Part shown: positions 37,554-45,065 of the stretch, one piece after another | How positions within the stretch are numbered: position 1 is the first letter of the stretch | Layout: every line of letters starts with the position of its first letter | From: an uncultured Pelagibacteraceae bacterium | GTDB taxonomy: Bacteria; Pseudomonadota; Alphaproteobacteria; Pelagibacterales; Pelagibacteraceae | Reading direction: 5' to 3' | Length of the DNA stretch: 64,000 bases | Assembly (NCBI GenBank): GCA_902594335.1 | Contig: CACJLY010000005.1 | Span: 1-64,000 of the forward strand | Position numbers and translations under genes: made by a program | Notes under the pieces: generated by a model | Database searches by the model: none | The model's input: only the letters and a program-made list of their open reading frames with translations | Told to the model about the DNA's origin: nothing

Positions 37554-38150
37554 TTATTTCTCGAGTAAAAAAATACCTAACTCAGATATTAGGTTTTTAA
37601 ATTTCAAATTTGAAGATGTAATTTTTGAAGTTTTTTGTCCATTTAAAGAAATTGTTTTAAAAATATTGATCCCTTTATTATTACAAAAATTATAAAAGTC
37701 TTGAATTGTACACATATGTAAATTTGGAGTATTATACCATTCATAAGGCAAATTCTTAGTAATTGGCATTTCTCCTTTAAAAAGTAAATCTAATCTAACT
37801 TTCCAGTGTCCAAAATTTGGAATGGTTACAATAACTTTTTTTCCCACTCTTAATAAATCTTTAATTACATTCTCAGGACTCATAAAAGCTTGTAGTGTTT
37901 GACTTAGAATCACATAATCAAAAGATAAATCTGGAAATTGTTTTAAGTCATACTCTGCATCGCCTTCAACTACAGCTAGTCCATTAGATAAACATTTTTT
38001 GACTTTTTCCTTGGAAATTTCAAGTCCTCTTACATCTACCACTTTATTTTTTGACAAATACTCCATCAAAATCCCATCACCACAGCCGACGTCTAGTACT
38101 CTTGATTTTTCATCAATTAATTCTGATATGACTTTAAATTCTTCTTTCAT
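37554..38150 (-). CDS. metW: MetW, methionine biosynthesis protein
   Basis: SAM-methyltransferase-like protein that works with MetX in homoserine acylation. VLDVGCGDGILMEYLSKNK is the nucleotide-binding motif; FDYVILSQTLQAFMSPENVI and VTIPNFGHWKVRLDLLFKGEMPITKNLPYEWYNTPNLHMCT are characteristic of MetW. It has 198 aa. The start overlaps metX by 17 bases, the usual metX-metW arrangement of proteobacteria. Confidence 0.95.
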   Translation of the reverse strand: MKEEFKVISELIDEKSRVLDVGCGDGILMEYLSKNKVVDVRGLEISKEKVKKCLSNGLAVVEGDAEYDLKQFPDLSFDYVILSQTLQAFMSPENVIKDLLRVGKKVIVTIPNFGHWKVRLDLLFKGEMPITKNLPYEWYNTPNLHMCTIQDFYNFCNNKGINIFKTISLNGQKTSKITSSNLKFKNLISELGIFLLEK

Positions 38151-39267
38151 CTATATTTAAATAAGTAGTGTTTAAGTAGTTTTTAATAGTGCTTAAAAAA
38201 TCTGGCACATCTAATAAAAATGAGTCATGACCTTTGTCAGTTTTAATTTCTACAAAACCAACATCAGATCCTATAGCATTTAGTGCTATTACAATGTCTT
38301 TATTTTCAGAAGTTGGATATAACCAATCTGAAGTAAATGAAATAATGAAAAATTTTGTCTTACTATCTTTAAAAGCTCTAGAAAGATTCCCACCATATTG
38401 TTTTGTCAAATCAAAGTAGTCCATTGCTCTTGTAATATATAAGTAACTATTTGCATCAAATCTATCCACAAAAACTGAGCCTTGATATCTTAAATAACTC
38501 TCAATTTGAAAGTCAGCATCGAAACCAAACTTTAAATCAGATCTTTCTTGTAGATTTCGACCAAATTTTTCTTGTAATCCTTTTTTTGATAAATATGTAA
38601 TATGTGCTGCCATTCTAGCTACAGCCAAACCTTTGTCTGGATTAAATGTTTTTCCATCATATAAACCATTTTTCCAGTTAATATCAGACATAATTGCTTG
38701 TCTTCCAAGTTCATTGAAAGCAATATTTTGTGCTGAGTGACTAGCTGTACAAGCAATTGGCAAGGCAACCTTAGCCTTGTTCGGAAAATTTGATACAAAT
38801 TGTAATACTTGCATACCACCCATTGAACCACCAGCAACTGCAAATAATTTTTCTATTTTAAAGTGATCCAAAAGTTTATATTGAGCATTAACCATATCGT
38901 TTATTGTAATAACTGGAAAATTTGTTCCTATAGGTTTGTTAGTTACCGGATCAATAGTTCCTGGTCCGTATGACCCCATACAACCACCAATGACATTTGC
39001 ACAAATCACGAAAAATTTTTCAGTATCAAACGCTTTGCCTGGGCCAACTGCATAATTCCACCAACCTTCTTTATTTGTCACAGGGTTTATGTCCGAAGCA
39101 AACTGGTCTCCTGTTAGCGCATGAAAAATTAATATGGCATTGTCTTTTTTTTCATTAAGATTTCCGTAAGTCTCATAAGCTAATGGAAAATTTGATATTT
39201 CTTTTCCACAATCAAGTTTAAGAGATTGTTGAATTATTAAACTTTTCATTTTATCAAAATTACTCAT
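38134..39267 (-). CDS. metX: Homoserine O-acetyltransferase MetX
   Basis: Alpha/beta-hydrolase-fold acyltransferase that activates homoserine for methionine synthesis. FHALTGDQFASD, GWWNYAVGPGKAFDT, NVIGGCMGSYGPGTIDP, and the nucleophile Ser148 in AGGSMGGMQVLQF are diagnostic. The 377 aa are normal. The acyl donor (acetyl- or succinyl-CoA) cannot be told by eye. The ATG at 39267 is preferred; an in-frame ATG 18 bases later (39249) is possible. No strong Shine-Dalgarno is seen. A SAM-II riboswitch and a consensus promoter lie just upstream. Confidence 0.95.
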   Translation of the reverse strand: MSNFDKMKSLIIQQSLKLDCGKEISNFPLAYETYGNLNEKKDNAILIFHALTGDQFASDINPVTNKEGWWNYAVGPGKAFDTEKFFVICANVIGGCMGSYGPGTIDPVTNKPIGTNFPVITINDMVNAQYKLLDHFKIEKLFAVAGGSMGGMQVLQFVSNFPNKAKVALPIACTASHSAQNIAFNELGRQAIMSDINWKNGLYDGKTFNPDKGLAVARMAAHITYLSKKGLQEKFGRNLQERSDLKFGFDADFQIESYLRYQGSVFVDRFDANSYLYITRAMDYFDLTKQYGGNLSRAFKDSKTKFFIISFTSDWLYPTSENKDIVIALNAIGSDVGFVEIKTDKGHDSFLLDVPDFLSTIKNYLNTTYLNIDERRI

Positions 39268-39282
39268 AATATTTTGCTGAAT

Positions 39283-39334
39283 GAATTGTGAGAAAAAAAC
39301 TTATTTAGCAGGTTTTTTATAGCGCTCGCAATTC
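39283..39334 (-). other. Potential anti-aptamer helix between the SAM-II aptamer and the metX start region
   Basis: The segment GAATTGCGAG (minus strand, 39334-39325) includes the conserved ATTGC core and the first two bases of the 3' strand of P1. It is complementary at 9 of 10 positions to CTCACAATTC (39292-39283), which lies 15 bases before the metX ATG. This helix cannot coexist with the folded aptamer, so it is a candidate expression platform. The direction of control is not clear from the sequence. Confidence 0.5.
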
Positions 39335-39350
39335 AGATAAATCAGCGCAA
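39300..39350 (-). promoter_or_regulatory. SAM-II riboswitch aptamer upstream of metX
   Basis: On the minus strand the conserved blocks of the SAM-II (metA-type) aptamer occur in order: GCGCTGATTTA, ATTGC, AGCGC, ATAAA and TGCTAAA. P1 is formed by GCGCT (39348-39344) with AGCGC (39326-39322), and the TGCTAAA tail (39310-39304) forms the pseudoknot side. SAM-II elements are known from alphaproteobacterial metA/metX/metC leaders and marine metagenomes. S-adenosylmethionine is expected to reduce metX-metW expression. Confidence 0.9.
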
Positions 39351-39354
39351 AAAG

Positions 39355-39383
39355 CTTTTATAAGATAGCTTTTTAGATGTCAA
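39355..39383 (-). promoter_or_regulatory. Promoter of metX-metW-gloB
   Basis: A consensus -35 TTGACA (minus strand, 39383-39378) is followed after 17 bases by TAAAAG (39360-39355); TATAAA at 15 bases overlaps it. The predicted start is about 39348, i.e. exactly at the first paired base of the SAM-II aptamer, so the mRNA would begin with the riboswitch. Confidence 0.75.
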
Positions 39384-39447
39384 TTTTTTTAGAATTATTG
39401 ATTGTATTATCTAATTATCTGACTATTTATTAATAAAATTAAGCATC

Positions 39448-40533
39448 ATGAATACTCCATTATTTAGAAAATTAAACCTAGAGGCGTACAAGCCTGGAAG
39501 ATCCTTCTTAAATAAAAAAAAAAGTATAATAAAACTATCAGCCAATGAATCAGCTTTAGGCATGAGTAAAAATGCTAATAAAGCAATAATAAAATCCAAA
39601 AATAATATATCAAAGTATCCAGATGGAAAATTTAAAGAATTAACATCCACAATTTCAAAAAAATATAATTGTAAGCAAAATCAGATTATCTGTGGATCTG
39701 GATCTGACGAAATTATTCAAATGCTATGCCAGTTATTTTTGAACAAAGGAGATGAAGTAGTTGTGCCAGAGTACAGTTTTTTAATGTACAGAATTTATGC
39801 AATAATAGTAGGAGCAAAAGTTATATTTTCTAAAGAAAAAAATTTTAAAGTATCAAATGATGAAATTATAAAAAAAACAACTAAAAGAACTAAAATTGTA
39901 TTTATAGCTAATCCAAATAATCCTACAGGAACATACATTTCTAAAAATCAGTTATTAGATCTAAGAAAGCGTTTAAATAAAAAAATTTTACTTGTTGTTG
40001 ATGATGCTTATTTTGAATACATGCTAAACAAAGATTACAAATCAGGTTTAGAGATTTTTAAAAATAAAAGTAATGTATTTATATTGAGAACATTTTCTAA
40101 AATTTATGGACTCGCTTCTTTAAGAGTTGGATGGGGATATGGAAGTAAAAAAATAGTAGAAGCTCTGTATAAAATCAAACCACCATTTAATGTTAATAAA
40201 ATAGCCCAGGCATGTGCTATTGAATCTTTAAAAGATCAAAGTTTTATAAAAAAGTCTGTAAAACATAATTTAGATTGGGCAAAAAAAATACAAAAGACAT
40301 TGAATTTATATAATATTAAGACAAACGATATCGGGCCAAATTTTTTTCTTTTAGATTTTAAAAATTGTAAACTTTCGGCTAACTTTGTAGAAAAAAAACT
40401 TGAAGCTTCAGGAATAATTTTAAGGGAGATGAATTCATATGGAATTAAAAATTGCCTGAGACTTACTATAGGAAATAATCATGAAAATAAAATATTACTC
40501 AATAAACTAAAAAATATTTTCAAAAATGTTTAA
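39448..40533 (+). CDS. hisC: Histidinol-phosphate aminotransferase HisC family
   Basis: PLP-dependent class I/II aminotransferase. SANESALGMS (31-40), GSGSDEIIQ, ANPNNPTGTYIS (154-165), VDDAYFEY and RTFSKIYGLASLRVGWGYG with the PLP Lys218 are characteristic of HisC. The length is 361 aa. It may serve histidine synthesis, or phenylalanine/tyrosine formation, because it overlaps the prephenate dehydrogenase gene by 8 bases and lies apart from other his genes. Upstream (39384-39447) a weak TTGTAT-16-TATTTA pair is the best promoter candidate I found. Confidence 0.9.
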   Translation: MNTPLFRKLNLEAYKPGRSFLNKKKSIIKLSANESALGMSKNANKAIIKSKNNISKYPDGKFKELTSTISKKYNCKQNQIICGSGSDEIIQMLCQLFLNKGDEVVVPEYSFLMYRIYAIIVGAKVIFSKEKNFKVSNDEIIKKTTKRTKIVFIANPNNPTGTYISKNQLLDLRKRLNKKILLVVDDAYFEYMLNKDYKSGLEIFKNKSNVFILRTFSKIYGLASLRVGWGYGSKKIVEALYKIKPPFNVNKIAQACAIESLKDQSFIKKSVKHNLDWAKKIQKTLNLYNIKTNDIGPNFFLLDFKNCKLSANFVEKKLEASGIILREMNSYGIKNCLRLTIGNNHENKILLNKLKNIFKNV

Positions 40534-41425
40534 AAAAATTTTAATTATTGGTTGTGGACTTATAGGGTCTTCAATATTGAGAGGCTCTATAACTAAAAAA
40601 ATTTCTAAACATTATTTTGTTTTCGAAAAATCAAAAAAAAATATTCGAAAAATAAAAAAAATTGATAATAAAATAAGAATTATTAAAAAACTGGATGATA
40701 AATTAACTGATTTAGATCTTGTGGTGTTATCAACTCCGATGAGTGAATATGAGAAAATTATTCCTAATTTAAATAAGTATTTAAATAAAAATTGCTTAAT
40801 TACTGATGTGGGCTCAACTAAAGAAAATATATTAAAACTTAAAAATAAAAAACTATCAAAATCTCTTGATTGGATAACTAGTCACCCAATATCAGGTTCA
40901 GAAGTAAGTGGACCTGAGCATGGAACTAAAAATCTCTTTGTAAATAAATGGTGTGTTGTAGTAAGTGATAAAAATAAAATAAAACAAAGCAAATTATTGA
41001 AATTTTGGAAAAAATTAGGTTCAAATGTAATTATTATGGATGCAAAAATTCATGATAAAATTTTTTCAATAACAAGTCATTTGCCTCATTTAATCGCTTA
41101 TAACCTGATTAAAACTGCACAAGACTTTCAAAAAAAACAAAAAAAGGATGTCATAAAGTTTAGTGCTGGAGGATTAAGAGATTTTTCAAGAATAGCTGCA
41201 TCCAATGAAATAATGTGGAGAGATATATTTTTCAATAATAAAAGAAATATAGTCAGTGCAATAAACTTATTTATTAATAATTTAAATTCATTTAAAAAAA
41301 ACATAGAAAAACTAGATGATAAAACATTAAGAAAAAAATTAATTAATTCAAAAAAGGTAAGGCAACAGATATTAAGTTTAAAACAAGATATAGCAAAACC
41401 AGATTTTGGAAGAGATCAAGATTAA
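40526..41425 (+). CDS. tyrA: Prephenate (or cyclohexadienyl) dehydrogenase
   Basis: NAD(P)-dependent step in tyrosine synthesis. IIGCGLIGSSILRG is the Rossmann motif; LVVLSTPMSEYEKI, DVGSTKENI, SHPISGSEVSGPEHG and SITSHLPHLIAYNL are the family signatures, including the active-site His residues. It has 299 aa and no chorismate mutase or ACT domain. Its stop codon lies in the palindrome TTAA, whose other strand ends the next gene. Confidence 0.92.
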   Translation: MFKKILIIGCGLIGSSILRGSITKKISKHYFVFEKSKKNIRKIKKIDNKIRIIKKLDDKLTDLDLVVLSTPMSEYEKIIPNLNKYLNKNCLITDVGSTKENILKLKNKKLSKSLDWITSHPISGSEVSGPEHGTKNLFVNKWCVVVSDKNKIKQSKLLKFWKKLGSNVIIMDAKIHDKIFSITSHLPHLIAYNLIKTAQDFQKKQKKDVIKFSAGGLRDFSRIAASNEIMWRDIFFNNKRNIVSAINLFINNLNSFKKNIEKLDDKTLRKKLINSKKVRQQILSLKQDIAKPDFGRDQD

Positions 41426-42168
41426 ATTGATATAACTTTTGCTACTTTTAAATTTGCAGTTTTCTTAATTAATTTTATGGCCTGATTAATTGGCATGATT
41501 AATACCTTCTTTCTTGGTCCATATGCATGAATTAAATTCTTTGAATTTAAACAAATTGCGACATGTCCCTTCCAAAAAATAATATCTCCTTTTTTGAACT
41601 TTTTTTTTTTAATTGATCCATTTTTAATTTTTACTTGGTCAATTGTATCTCTAGGAAAAAATTTATTATTAAATTTATAAAATATTTGTAATAAAGCTGA
41701 GCAGTCAATACCATCAAAACTTTTCCCACCCCATTTATATTTGCAATTTAAAAAAAGTTTAAATATTTTTGTAAAATCTTTATTTTGTTTTTTTATAGTT
41801 TCTAATTCATTAAAGCTAATCCATTTGTTTTTTTCAAACATTACAAAATTATTATTTTTATTCAAAATTTCAATTTCTGATGAAAAAGGAAGGTATTTTT
41901 TTGTAATAAATTTACTTTTAGGTTTTGAATAAATTTTAGATTTTAATACACTAACTTTATACGTCTTATCTAATCTTTTTTTAAACTTTCCAACTTTTAT
42001 AAAACCAACATAATGATCAAAGTCAGTTTTGATCTTTAAAAAATTTTTATTTCTTTTGATTACTTTAAATTTTTCACCGTATAATAATTGAGTGCTTATA
42101 TTAGAGTTTTTTGATGCTAACTCATATACGTTCAAGTATGAATTACTGCAAAAAAAGCTATTTTGCAC
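41422..42168 (-). CDS. NlpC/P60 family cell-wall hydrolase with SH3-like N-terminus
   Basis: Cysteine peptidase of the type that cleaves peptide stems of peptidoglycan. The catalytic domain (about 130-248) shows Cys156 in GIDCSALLQ, His202 in WKGHVAICL and His214 in IHAYGPRK. The first ~120 residues look like one or two bacterial SH3 modules. No clear signal peptide is present, so it may act in the cytoplasm on recycled muropeptides. The start overlaps the AmpG-like permease gene by 11 bases, which supports that role. It ends convergently with tyrA (4-base overlap). Confidence 0.88.
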   Translation of the reverse strand: MQNSFFCSNSYLNVYELASKNSNISTQLLYGEKFKVIKRNKNFLKIKTDFDHYVGFIKVGKFKKRLDKTYKVSVLKSKIYSKPKSKFITKKYLPFSSEIEILNKNNNFVMFEKNKWISFNELETIKKQNKDFTKIFKLFLNCKYKWGGKSFDGIDCSALLQIFYKFNNKFFPRDTIDQVKIKNGSIKKKKFKKGDIIFWKGHVAICLNSKNLIHAYGPRKKVLIMPINQAIKLIKKTANLKVAKVISI

Positions 42169-43531
42169 CGATTTTTACTTTATTCCTTATAAACCATAGA
42201 CAAATTAGTGATGGTATCACCATAACAGTTGTTATTACGAAAAAAGTACCCCAGTCTCCATTTAACCAGTCTACCAATGTTCCTGACGATGAAGCAAGCG
42301 TTGTTCTTCCAGCTGTCCCAATTGATGCTAATAATGCATATTGAGTAGCTGTATAGGTTCTATCCACTAACAATGATATAAAGGCAACAAATGCAACAGT
42401 AGCAAATGCTGCAGTTATGTCATCTGCAATTACAGCTATTGCAAATAAAAGTTCAGATTTACCTGTCCAAGCTAAAACTGCAAAAATAAGATTTGTTAGA
42501 GCCATTAAAGCACCGGCAAAAAACATTGTTTTAATGGTTCCAGCTCGCATTGCCATTATTCCACCAAGTAAAGTGAAAACTACAGTAGTAATCCATCCTA
42601 ATCCTTTAGAATAAATAGCTATTTGACCTTTAGAAAAACCAATTTCCTTGTAAAAAACAATCGACATCCGACCTAAAAATGCTTCTCCGATCTTGAATAA
42701 AAATACAAAACCTAAAATTCCCAATGCAATTGCTAATCCATTTTTTTTGAAAAAACTAATTATTGGTCCACCAATCGTTCCTGTAATATAAGCAACAAAA
42801 TTTGTTATAATATTATTGGATCCAAGCTTATCTCTAATTATTTGATCTGTTGCTTTTTGATTATTTACTCTATTAAAATCAATTGTTTCGTGAACAAATA
42901 TCAAACCTATATTCATCAATATAATTAAAATTCCTAAAACTAAAAAAGTGGCCTGCCAATAATCTGCAACGCCCATGTTTTCAAAAAATTCTGCAGTAAA
43001 TAATGCTACAACACCTCCTAATTTATATCCTGTCCACCATCCAACAACTGCCATAGCAGCACCTGCGGCCATAGATTTTCCCTCATTTGAATTTATCTGT
43101 TCTATTCGTAGTGCATCAACAGTAATATCTTGAGTAGCAGAAGCAATTGCAATTATTAATCCAACACTAATCAAAAGCGCTAAGTTTTGAGTAGGATTTA
43201 TAAAACTCCAAACTATTAAGCTTAGTAAAATAATTAATTGCATTAAGACAATCCATCCGCGTCTATGCCCTAATTTTTTTGTTAAAAATGGAATTTGTAC
43301 TCTATCAATTATTGGAGCCCATAAATAATTAAATGCATACACACCAAATATTAATCCTGCCCAACCAATCGTTGATCTACTTAATCCCTCTTCCTTTAAC
43401 CAAAGACTTAAGCTACTTGCAATTAATACCCATGGAAAACCACTTATTGCTCCTAGAAGCAATATTCTTAGCATCCTAATATCTTTATAAACTAATAAGG
43501 AATCTACCCAACTTTGTTTTGTTTCAGACAT
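42158..43531 (-). CDS. ampG: AmpG-like muropeptide permease (MFS)
   Basis: Polytopic inner-membrane protein with about 12 segments, resembling AmpG, which imports anhydromuropeptides in peptidoglycan recycling. The N-terminus MLRILLLGAISGFPWVLIASSLSLWLKEEGLSRSTIGWAGLI and DITVDALRIEQ are AmpG-like. I start it at 43531, where ATG overlaps the trkH stop (TGATG); a frame up to 43546 exists but runs into trkH. From this start it has 457 aa. The neighbouring NlpC hydrolase fits recycling. Confidence 0.88.
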   Translation of the reverse strand: MSETKQSWVDSLLVYKDIRMLRILLLGAISGFPWVLIASSLSLWLKEEGLSRSTIGWAGLIFGVYAFNYLWAPIIDRVQIPFLTKKLGHRRGWIVLMQLIILLSLIVWSFINPTQNLALLISVGLIIAIASATQDITVDALRIEQINSNEGKSMAAGAAMAVVGWWTGYKLGGVVALFTAEFFENMGVADYWQATFLVLGILIILMNIGLIFVHETIDFNRVNNQKATDQIIRDKLGSNNIITNFVAYITGTIGGPIISFFKKNGLAIALGILGFVFLFKIGEAFLGRMSIVFYKEIGFSKGQIAIYSKGLGWITTVVFTLLGGIMAMRAGTIKTMFFAGALMALTNLIFAVLAWTGKSELLFAIAVIADDITAAFATVAFVAFISLLVDRTYTATQYALLASIGTAGRTTLASSSGTLVDWLNGDWGTFFVITTVMVIPSLICLWFIRNKVKIGAK

Positions 43532-44979
43532 CAATATTTTCTCCAAAATGACGGAATAAATAATACTAATACAGCAAATAATTCTAATCTACCTAAAATC
43601 ATCGCTAAACTCAAAACCCACTTCGAAAAATCAGATAAATTTGAAAAATTTCCATTTGGACCAATAATATCACCTAAACCAGGCCCTACATTTGATATCG
43701 ATGTTGCAGCAGCGGATATTGATGTAGTCAAATCTAATCCACTTGTTGATAAAAGAGCAGTTATCACAAAAAAAATTACAATATATAAAAATATAAAGGA
43801 AATAATTGATGCTAAAAACTTTTCATCAATATTATTATTTTCATATTTTATTTTAAATATACCCCTTGGATAAATTATTTTCTTAAGTTGAACAGATATA
43901 AACTGGAATAAAATTTGGACTCTAAATATTTTAATTCCACAAGCTGTAGAACCTGCACAACCGCCAATAAACATAAGAATTAGAAAATAAATTAATGGGA
44001 ATTCTCCCCAATCGCTAAAGTTTTGAGTTACATAACCAGTACCAGTTAAAATCGATATTACATTAAATACAACTGACCTTATGCTGGTATCAATAAAACT
44101 CTGATTTTTTATAACTAGATATAAATACATTAAGGCAATTGAAAAAATTACAATTTTTATAAAAGTTTTAATTTGAGTATCTTTAAAAAATATTTTTTTG
44201 TCTCCATTTAAGTATTTGACGTAGGCAATAAATGGAATACTTCCTAAAATAATAAATATTATTGATGTAAATTCTATTAAAGAATTATCAAAGAAACCAA
44301 TGGACTCATTATAATTTGAGAATCCTCCTGTCGCTATTGTTGTCATTGAGTGAACTATACTATCAAAAAAGTTCATCCCAAATATTTTATAAAATAATGC
44401 ACATATAATAGTTAATCCTGAGTATACTAAGATTAATCTCAATGCTATTTCTTTTGATCTTGGTAAAATTTTTTCTGGGGTATCGCTTGTAGATATAATA
44501 AACAGCTGCATTCCACCAATATTCATAAGTGGCATTAAAGTAATTGCCATAACGATAATACCAATTCCACCTAACCATTGTAGCATTCCCCTCCATAGCA
44601 ATATACTTTTAGGGGTCTCATTTAAATTGGTAATTATAGTTGATCCAGTTGTAGTAATACCTGACATACTTTCAAAAAAAGCGTCTGTAGCACTTAAATT
44701 TATCTCAGAAAATATAAATGGAAGTGACCCAAAAATAGCAATACTCAACCAAGATAACGCTGTTAAAAGAAAAGCCTGAGGCAGGCTAATTTTTTTATCA
44801 TGATCTAAATTTGATAATAAAAAGAGAATTCCAAATATAATAGTTACAATTCCAGAACCTATAAAACTAGAATCAAATTCATCATAAAAAAACTGCGTTA
44901 AAATTGGCGCAATCATCGATAAACCTAAAATAATTTGTAAAATTCCTAAAGTAAAAAAAACTGTTTTATAATTGGACAT
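43531..44979 (-). CDS. trkH: Trk potassium uptake system, membrane subunit TrkH
   Basis: K+ channel-like protein with four repeated pore motifs: MSGITTTGSTIITN, HSMTTIATGGFSNYN, SILTGTGYVTQNF and TSISNVGPGLGDI hold the filter glycines. It has 482 aa and many membrane segments. The regulatory TrkA subunit is not in the window. The preferred ATG is at 44979; a duplicated copy of the start region lies 13 bases upstream. The stop overlaps the ampG start by one base. Confidence 0.95.
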   Translation of the reverse strand: MSNYKTVFFTLGILQIILGLSMIAPILTQFFYDEFDSSFIGSGIVTIIFGILFLLSNLDHDKKISLPQAFLLTALSWLSIAIFGSLPFIFSEINLSATDAFFESMSGITTTGSTIITNLNETPKSILLWRGMLQWLGGIGIIVMAITLMPLMNIGGMQLFIISTSDTPEKILPRSKEIALRLILVYSGLTIICALFYKIFGMNFFDSIVHSMTTIATGGFSNYNESIGFFDNSLIEFTSIIFIILGSIPFIAYVKYLNGDKKIFFKDTQIKTFIKIVIFSIALMYLYLVIKNQSFIDTSIRSVVFNVISILTGTGYVTQNFSDWGEFPLIYFLILMFIGGCAGSTACGIKIFRVQILFQFISVQLKKIIYPRGIFKIKYENNNIDEKFLASIISFIFLYIVIFFVITALLSTSGLDLTTSISAAATSISNVGPGLGDIIGPNGNFSNLSDFSKWVLSLAMILGRLELFAVLVLFIPSFWRKY

Positions 44980-44992
44980 TTTGATTGGACAT
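44966..44992 (-). other. Possible 8-codon upstream ORF overlapping the trkH start
   Basis: A 10-bp direct repeat (44971-44980 and 44984-44993 on the plus strand) duplicates the trkH start region. The upstream copy supplies an ATG at 44992 that reads MSNQNVQL and stops with TAA at 44966, out of frame with trkH and across its ATG. If transcribed, it could affect trkH translation. Confidence 0.35.
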
Positions 44993-45016
44993 TATTTTAT
45001 GGTAAATAAATTTCAA
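44989..45016 (-). promoter_or_regulatory. Candidate trkH promoter
   Basis: TTGAAA (minus strand, 45016-45011) and TAATGT (44994-44989) with a 16-base spacer. The start would lie only a few bases before the trkH ATG, giving a nearly leaderless mRNA. The -10 overlaps the duplicated start-codon repeat. Confidence 0.4.
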
Positions 45017-45065
45017 CTCTATAAGAATTATTAAAAACATTATTTTATATGCTGATTAATTAAAA

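Noticed and set aside
43514-43873. 119-codon open frame on the plus strand opposite trkH and the ampG start
   Set aside because: It is contained within conserved trkH coding sequence. The composition reflects the reverse complement of membrane codons.
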